A program made the translations under genes and the position numbers. DNA of 9,897 nucleotides from an uncultured Alphaproteobacteria bacterium (GTDB lineage Bacteria > Pseudomonadota > Alphaproteobacteria > Rs-D84), in the NCBI GenBank assembly GCA_944390185.1, contig CALXPA010000027.1:1-9897 (forward strand), written 5' to 3'. Position 1 is the stretch's first letter. The number at the start of each line of letters is the position of its first letter. Shown here one piece after another: positions 5,904 through 9,897 of the stretch. Below the pieces are notes generated by a model. The model worked only from the letters and a program-made list of their open reading frames with translations. It did not search any database and was not told the origin of the DNA.

Positions 5904-7157
5904 ATGAAAAGAGTTGTTATAACCGGTATGGGAATTGTTTCGCCTGTCGGTACGGGAATTGACTATGCGTGGAAAAATATCGTTAATGGTGTGTCGGGGG
6001 TGCGTAAAATTGATACCTTTGACGCGTCTGATTTGACATCGCAAATCGCAGGATTGCCGGTGATTGGTACGGAACCAGGGCAATATAACCCAGATGCCGT
6101 CGTCGATGTGCGTGAACAAAGAAAAATGGACAAGTGTATTGTCTATGGCGTTGTCGCCGCAGACCAGGCAATACGTGATGCAGGATTGGCCGAATATGAC
6201 GGCGATAAAACACGTATGGGTGTATCAATTGGTGCTGGAATTGGCGGGCTGAACACAATTTATGACAATTGTGTCGAACTGTATGCAAATGGGCCACGTC
6301 ATATCAGTCCGTTCTTTATCCCAAAGGTTATTATCAATATGACCGCGGGACACGTTTCTATTAAATATGGACTGAAAGGGCCGAATTTATCTGTTGTAAC
6401 CGCATGTGCGTCTGCCGCCCATTCTATTGGTGAAGCGGTGCGTTTGATCCAACATGGGGACGCAGATGTTATGGTCGCAGGTGGTGCCGAAGGCGCGGTT
6501 GGTAAAATTGGTGTCGCAGGGTTCTGTGCGATGAAGGCGCTGTCTACACGTAATGATGAACCGACCAAGGCGTCGCGCCCATGGGACAAGGATCGTGACG
6601 GATTCGTTATGGCCGAAGGTGCGGGAATATTGGTGCTGGAAGAATATGAACATGCCGTTGCGCGTGGTGCAAAAATTTATGCCGAGGTTGCAGGGTACGG
6701 CTTGTCGGGTGATGCGTATCATATTACCGCACCGGCCCCCGGGGGCGAAGGTGGCCTGCGCGCGATGCAGGCGGCACTGGATGATGCCGGTATGCAGCCG
6801 GGTGATGTCGACTATATAAATGCGCATGGTACGTCGACTGGGCTGGGCGATATGGGCGAATTGGCCGCGGTGAAAACACTGTTCGCAGGGACAGATGTGT
6901 GTATGTCATCAACCAAGTCAATGACAGGGCATCTGTTGGGGGCCGCCGGCGGGGTCGAGACGATATTCTGTGTCTTGGCGATTCGTGATGGGATTGTGCC
7001 ACCAACCATCAATTTGGAAAATCCCGAAGAAGAGGTTGGGGACTTTAACCTGGTGCCGAATGTGGCCCAGCAACGACCGGTGAATGTCGCGCTGAGTAAT
7101 TCGTTTGGTTTTGGCGGAACGAATGCCAGCTTGATTATTAAACGATTCGAAAAATAG
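5904..7157 (+). CDS. fabF: 3-oxoacyl-[ACP] synthase II (KAS II)
   Basis: FabF condenses malonyl-ACP with acyl-ACP, elongating fatty acids and controlling unsaturated chain extension. The 417-residue protein has the full Cys-His-His triad of KAS I/II enzymes: Cys168 in TACASAAHSIG, His308 in NAHGTST and His343 in TGHLLGAAG. The glycine-rich end NSFGFGGTNAS is also present. The N-terminus RVVITGMGIVSPVG is typical, and length fits the family. AAAGGA (5892-5897) is 6 bp before the ATG. It lies directly downstream of acpP, its substrate carrier, as in most Proteobacteria. In many Alphaproteobacteria mltG follows immediately, but here it is displaced by a repeat-filled region. Confidence 0.96.
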   Translation: MKRVVITGMGIVSPVGTGIDYAWKNIVNGVSGVRKIDTFDASDLTSQIAGLPVIGTEPGQYNPDAVVDVREQRKMDKCIVYGVVAADQAIRDAGLAEYDGDKTRMGVSIGAGIGGLNTIYDNCVELYANGPRHISPFFIPKVIINMTAGHVSIKYGLKGPNLSVVTACASAAHSIGEAVRLIQHGDADVMVAGGAEGAVGKIGVAGFCAMKALSTRNDEPTKASRPWDKDRDGFVMAEGAGILVLEEYEHAVARGAKIYAEVAGYGLSGDAYHITAPAPGGEGGLRAMQAALDDAGMQPGDVDYINAHGTSTGLGDMGELAAVKTLFAGTDVCMSSTKSMTGHLLGAAGGVETIFCVLAIRDGIVPPTINLENPEEEVGDFNLVPNVAQQRPVNVALSNSFGFGGTNASLIIKRFEK

Positions 7158-7179
7158 TGCATGTTGCACGTTGGATATT

Positions 7180-7214
7180 GAACGTCGGTCCAGCGCCGGC
7201 GTTCTTTTCTTTTT
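7180..7214 (+). terminator. Intrinsic terminator after fabF
   Basis: A 9-bp stem (7180-7188 with 7196-7204, one G-U pair, 7-nt loop) is followed by TTTTCTTTTT (7205-7214). It begins 23 bp after the fabF stop and should end the fabF transcript before the repeat region. Confidence 0.85.
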
Positions 7215-7288
7215 GTCATACCGTGGCGCGGGGCCCCCGCAAAAACGAATGTTTTTGTGGGGTGCTGGTTGACCACGGGATCCAGGTG
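7215..7288 (-). repeat. Nested palindromic element in reverse orientation
   Basis: Read on the minus strand, this begins CCTGGATCCCGTGG and ends CCACGGTATGACA, the same end pattern as the other modules. The outer arms are complementary (7221-7226 with 7273-7278). Inside is a second hairpin (7235-7246 with 7251-7262, one mismatch) whose inner stem is CAAAAAC/GTTTTTG. The insert differs from the 38-bp core of the 93-bp element, so the outer arms appear able to host different inserts. Confidence 0.65.
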
Positions 7289-7295
7289 AATAGGT

Positions 7296-7317
7296 GTCCT
7301 GTGCGGCAGCACAGACA
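7296..7317. repeat. Small hairpin
   Basis: CTGTGC (7299-7304) pairs with GCACAG (7309-7314) around a GGCA loop. The stem extends by TGT/ACA past a bulged C. It lies between two larger palindromic modules and has no T tract. Confidence 0.5.
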
Positions 7318-7326
7318 AAATTATTT

Positions 7327-7419
7327 GTGTCGCTGCGCGACGAGTTAATTAACCTGGACCCCGGTGTCTGCATCCACCCACGCGACACGTCGCGCGGGGC
7401 CCGGGCACCGGGGTGACAA
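7327..7419 (+). repeat. 93-bp composite palindromic element, copy 2
   Basis: Same length and plan as copy 1 at 70-162: the 17-bp box is identical (7327-7343), nine bases differ entirely (7344-7352), CCTGG is kept, and the 38-bp core is identical (7367-7404). The outer-arm bases differ: GGTGT on the left against GCACC on the right, where copy 1 has GCGGT against ACCGC. Both sets pair (copy 2 with one G-U), a compensatory pattern. Confidence 0.85.
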
Positions 7420-7449
7420 GAGAATGGAAACGAGCCGCGGGGTGACAAA
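7418..7449 (+). repeat. Tail module after copy 2
   Basis: This 32-bp stretch resembles the 33-bp tails at 31-63 and 161-193, ending in the same CCGCGGGGTGACAAA with several changes in the middle. It shows that element and tail travel together. Confidence 0.6.
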
Positions 7450-7461
7450 ATAATGCCTGCG

Positions 7462-7494
7462 GCGCAATGGATCCCGGCCTGCGCCGGGATGACG
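7462..7494. repeat. Widespread REP-like palindrome
   Basis: ATCCCGGC (7471-7478) pairs with GCCGGGAT (7483-7490) around CTGC. Flanks GCAATGG and GACGACA match the dispersed proteobacterial repeat whose chance translations read like MDPGLRRDDD or IPACAGMT. Such repeats are non-coding in origin. Confidence 0.75.
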
Positions 7495-7526
7495 ACAGAG
7501 GGGGGCACTGGGGCACACAGGGGAAA

Positions 7527-7543
7527 GTGTCGCGGGGTGACAC
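7527..7543. repeat. Partial palindromic module
   Basis: GTGTC (7527-7531) pairs with GACAC (7539-7543) around CGGGG-containing loop sequence. The string CGCGGGGTGACA matches the right end of the other modules, so this is probably a decayed half-element. Confidence 0.5.
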
Positions 7544-7575
7544 GATGCACTTTTGTGATTGCAAAAGGGGGCGGT

Positions 7576-7938
7576 ATGTGGCGGTATGTGATAGTATTCT
7601 GGGTGAAAGAGAAGAAAAAGTGTTGCCTAACAGCAAAAAACAGTGCCGCCACGTATAACGGCAGCCTGGATTGGACCGCCGTTGTTCACCATAATGCTAG
7701 CAACCAGGATATTACCGTCCGTGGCATCGGTGTATGTGCCGCTACCAAGGGCAGTTCAAATTATCAATCAACACGTACATTAACAACGTCTGATACATTG
7801 GGGGCATTCGTACGAATTTACCCAGGAATGCCCACTGGAATAATTGTGCAGATGTTGCGTCGGTGCGATAATTGGCGGCCGGTTGTCTTGTGGACCGGGG
7901 TGTGTACTTTGTTTTTGCAATTATTTTTTTATCTGTAA
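7576..7938 (+). pseudogene. Possible remnant of a surface-type gene
   Basis: An open stretch of 120 codons begins at an ATG preceded by AAAAGGGG (7563-7570). The first and last parts look non-coding; the tail is hydrophobic and ends next to mltG. The middle (about codons 22-76, including NGSLDWTAVV and VRGIGVCAATKGSS) looks protein-like, with codon choice (ACC, GGC, GCC, AAC) more regular than its flanks. It recalls, from memory only, an internal piece of cysteine-rich surface proteins of gut Alphaproteobacteria. After about 7803 the third frame (GIRTNLP..., then NNCADVASVR, stop at 7869-7871) might be a frameshifted continuation. I cannot say whether it is expressed. Confidence 0.3.
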
Positions 7939-7951
7939 TAATTGTGGTGCT

Positions 7952-8968
7952 ATGAAAAAAAGAAAGTTTATTCCAAAAAATAAGTACCTGGTTGTTATTT
8001 GTGCGGTTGTAATCGCAATTGTGATTGCGCTGGTTTATATATTGGGAATTCGGTCTGTCGTAGAACACAGCGTTGTTTTTAATGTGGCGCGTGGGGCCAG
8101 TGTGTCCGGCATCGCCAGTCAATTACAGGAAAACAGACTGATTGATTCAACGGGGTTGTTCAAACTGGCCGTGCGGGCAAATGGTGGGGCGATTCAGTCT
8201 GGGCAATATGATATTCCGCGTGGGACCAGTGTCTGGCGAATCGCAGACATGTTTGCGCATGGCGATGTTGCTGCAACAACCATCGTCATTCCCGAAGGAC
8301 TGACCGTGAAACAAATCAAGCAATTGTTAATGGATACACCGACATTGACGGGGGCGGTTGAATGTGGCGATGGGACCGATTTACCAGTGTGCAATTTGCA
8401 TGATGGTGATTTGTTTCCTGATACGTATACTGTTGCGCGGGGCACGTCGCGATTGGCGTTCTTGGATTTAATGCGGAAAAAAATGCAAGATCTTCAGCAA
8501 AACTGGACGCGGGCAGGGCACATCGCACCAGAGCCACTGGCGGACTGGAATGATGTCGTTACACTGGCATCAATTGTTCAAAAAGAAACGCCGCGTGTCG
8601 ACGAAATGCCTGTCGTTGCCAGTGTGTATCTGAACAGGTTGCGCGATGGCATGCGGCTGCAGGCGGACCCAACGGTGGTATATGCCTTGACAGGTGGGCT
8701 GGGCGATATGCGGGGGCGGGCGTTGCTGCGTAATCATTTAAAAATAGACAGTCCGTACAATACATATACAAACCACGGGTTGCCGCCGGGACCAATCGCA
8801 AATGTTGGAATGGATGCAATTCACGCTGTGTTGCAGCCGGCGGATACAAATTACCTGTTCTTTGTCGCAGATGGCCAGGGCGGACATCGATTCGCACGGA
8901 CATATGAACAGCATATGAAAAATCATGCCGATTGGCGTGTGATAAAAAAATTAAAAAATAAAAATTAA
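7952..8968 (+). CDS. mltG: Endolytic murein transglycosylase
   Basis: MltG (YceG) cleaves nascent glycan strands in the periplasm and helps set their length. The 338-residue protein has a short basic cytoplasmic start, one membrane anchor (about residues 13-32) and a periplasmic part with a LysM-like region before the YceG domain. Family motifs are FPDTY (155-159), TLASIVQKET (204-213), LQADPTVVYAL, YNTYTNHGLPPGPI and YLFFVADGQGGHRF. The catalytic Glu, by analogy with E. coli Glu218, would be Glu212. Residue 210 is Gln where Glu is common. The ATG at 7952 fits the membrane-anchor start; a frame extension to 7844 is cysteine-rich and unlike the family. There is no clear Shine-Dalgarno site. 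The gene is split from fabF by a repeat-filled spacer. Confidence 0.94.
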   Translation: MKKRKFIPKNKYLVVICAVVIAIVIALVYILGIRSVVEHSVVFNVARGASVSGIASQLQENRLIDSTGLFKLAVRANGGAIQSGQYDIPRGTSVWRIADMFAHGDVAATTIVIPEGLTVKQIKQLLMDTPTLTGAVECGDGTDLPVCNLHDGDLFPDTYTVARGTSRLAFLDLMRKKMQDLQQNWTRAGHIAPEPLADWNDVVTLASIVQKETPRVDEMPVVASVYLNRLRDGMRLQADPTVVYALTGGLGDMRGRALLRNHLKIDSPYNTYTNHGLPPGPIANVGMDAIHAVLQPADTNYLFFVADGQGGHRFARTYEQHMKNHADWRVIKKLKNKN

Positions 8969-9032
8969 AAATTCGACATTTGTTATATTTTTTAATGATT
9001 GTGTTTTTTAATCGTCATGGTGTGAAATAACG

Positions 9033-9059
9033 TACAGCGCCCGTAATACGGGCGCTGTA
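9033..9059. other. Perfect 12-bp hairpin without T tract
   Basis: Positions 9033-9044 pair perfectly with 9048-9059 (core CAGCGCCCG/CGGGCGCTG, loop AAT). No run of Ts follows on either side, so it is not a classical terminator. It lies 65 bp after mltG and may protect the mltG mRNA end, act with a protein factor, or be a repeat. Confidence 0.7.
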
Positions 9060-9140
9060 TCAAGTCTATATGATTTTATTCCGATTCGACAATGGTGCCA
9101 GCATAGCATATTTTTCACAATTTTGCAAAAATCTTTTATC

Positions 9141-9170
9141 TTGTCACATGGATAAATCGCGCGGTAAAAT
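9141..9170 (+). promoter_or_regulatory. Promoter for the outer-membrane protein gene
   Basis: TTGTCA (9141-9146) and TAAAAT (9165-9170) are 18 bp apart. Transcription would begin near 9177, giving a leader of about 53 nt that contains ACTAG...CTAGT (9181-9185 with 9199-9203) followed by five Ts. The sequence upstream (about 9108-9135) is AT-rich, as expected for a strong promoter. Confidence 0.55.
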
Positions 9171-9229
9171 ATTCATAGAGACTAGGTAAAGGAAGAATCT
9201 AGTTTTTAACAAAACCATAAGGATATATT

Positions 9230-9859
9230 ATGAAAAAGATAGTCTTGACATCATTATTAGCGGTTTTTACAGCAGCCAGCGCAAGCGCGGCGGATTATTT
9301 CGTCGGTGGCGCGGTCAGCCTGAATTTAAATGATGAACATGCGAATGTTATGGGTATCGCACCAGAAGTTGGCTGGAAATACAACGATAACTGGGATTTT
9401 GGTATTGGGGCCGGCTTTATGTACAACGGTGATTTGACACCGGCAGATATGTCGATGGTTTCGGATAATGTTACGTCGGCTGATTTGGTCGGTACAGACA
9501 GATACGAATATGGCGTTGATCTGTTTGCACGTTACAAGGTCGCACAGTGGGGCAATTTTAAATTGCTGTTAAAGGGTACTGTTGGCGCAGATTTCGCAAC
9601 ATATTCATCTGATATGGATGCGATTGATGGCGAAACGTCAATTGCGCTGGGGGCATCGATTGCACCAATGGTCACATACGATGTATCCGAAGCGTTTACA
9701 CTGTATGCGAATTTGAACTTTATGGGCATCAGCGCGGGTTATACATTTGAAAATGAAGACCTGAAGATTGATGATGGCTGGAATATCGGACTGTTCGGTG
9801 ATTCTGCAAATGTGTTGAATACCGGTTCGTTCCAGATTGGTTTCTTGTATAATTTCTAG
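9230..9859 (+). CDS. Outer-membrane beta-barrel protein
   Basis: The 209-residue precursor has a clear signal peptide (basic MKK, hydrophobic stretch, ASASA; cleavage expected after Ala20). The mature part shows alternating hydrophobic strands rich in Gly, Tyr and Phe (YFVGGAVSLNL, NWDFGIGAGFMY, YGVDLFARY, FKLLLKGTVGADF, FTLYANLNFMGISAGY, FQIGFLYNF). It ends in Phe, the usual recognition signal for the BAM complex. Size and strand spacing suggest a small, perhaps eight-stranded, barrel of the OmpW/OmpA-like group. Its ligand is unknown. AAGGA (9219-9223) is 6 bp before the ATG. With its own promoter and terminator it is probably a single, abundantly expressed gene. Confidence 0.85.
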   Translation: MKKIVLTSLLAVFTAASASAADYFVGGAVSLNLNDEHANVMGIAPEVGWKYNDNWDFGIGAGFMYNGDLTPADMSMVSDNVTSADLVGTDRYEYGVDLFARYKVAQWGNFKLLLKGTVGADFATYSSDMDAIDGETSIALGASIAPMVTYDVSEAFTLYANLNFMGISAGYTFENEDLKIDDGWNIGLFGDSANVLNTGSFQIGFLYNF

Positions 9860-9864
9860 TCATG

Positions 9865-9895
9865 AAAAAAATCCCGCCGTGTGGCGGGATTTTTT
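9865..9895 (+). terminator. Intrinsic terminator, bidirectional
   Basis: ATCCCGCC (9871-9878) pairs with GGCGGGAT (9883-9890) around GTGT, with an A run before and a T run after. It lies just after the beta-barrel gene and could also stop transcription entering from the right. Confidence 0.92.
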
Positions 9896-9897
9896 AT

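Larger units (their letters stand above)
7158..7951. other. Repeat-rich spacer between fabF and mltG
   Basis: These 794 bp hold the fabF terminator, at least four palindromic repeat modules in both orientations (7215-7543) and a possible gene remnant (7576-7938). No intact known gene is visible. The spacer separates two genes that commonly form one unit in Alphaproteobacteria, so mltG probably needs its own promoter near 7880-7945. TTGCAA (7915-7920) with AATAAT (7937-7942) is the best weak candidate. Confidence 0.7.

Noticed and set aside
70..7419. The two 93-bp elements as ends of one composite transposon
   Set aside because: They lie in the same orientation about 7.2 kb apart around conserved housekeeping genes. 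No transposase is present, and related partial copies occur nearby.
7453..7575. Coding reading of the WIPACAGMT stretch
   Set aside because: It is the chance translation of a widespread palindromic repeat, not a protein domain.
7844..7951. N-terminal extension of MltG from 7844
   Set aside because: The added 36 residues are cysteine-rich, precede the normal membrane anchor and overlap the repeat-spacer ORF. ATG 7952 gives the expected family length.
9033..9059. Intrinsic terminator of mltG
   Set aside because: The stem is excellent but no T tract follows on either strand, so it is listed only as a hairpin.

Overview
The window reads as a piece of an alphaproteobacterial chromosome, most likely from a small-genome, host- or gut-associated lineage. 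The support is the acpP–fabF–mltG arrangement, the dispersed GC-rich palindromic repeats of the kind seen in many Proteobacteria, and protein sequences that look alphaproteobacterial. The assignment comes from gene content and recalled family features, not from a search.

Layout. Positions 1-221 hold GC-rich palindromic repeat modules. A YqaA/DedA-type membrane protein is read leftward (222-797), divergent from rbfA (871-1224). lepA follows (1277-3076). After lepA, on the same strand and with 10-47 bp gaps, come three small cysteine-rich proteins (3087-4391) and an integrase-like protein (4413-5411). A promoter-rich gap leads to acpP (5546-5779), an intrinsic terminator, then fabF (5904-7157) with its own terminator. 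The next 794 bp (7158-7951) separate fabF from mltG and are packed with nested palindromic repeats plus a possible gene remnant. mltG (7952-8968) is followed by a 261-bp regulatory gap and a secreted outer-membrane beta-barrel protein (9230-9859) with a strong terminator at the window edge.

How the genes fit together. Housekeeping genes cover ribosome maturation and translation (rbfA, lepA), fatty-acid synthesis (acpP, fabF) and peptidoglycan processing (mltG). The accessory part is the block behind lepA. Its three cysteine-rich proteins share an N-terminal Pro...Tyr pattern, a CxxF...Cx(3-4)C motif and a C-terminal FWxxK motif, so they look like diverged tandem paralogs of an unrecognised family. 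They sit directly upstream of a P4-type integrase homolog that keeps its DNA-binding parts but has lost every catalytic residue I could place. This block is the best candidate for an undescribed system. The second notable signal is a 93-bp palindromic element present twice. Its outer stem changes in a compensatory way around an identical 38-bp core, which points to selection for structure.
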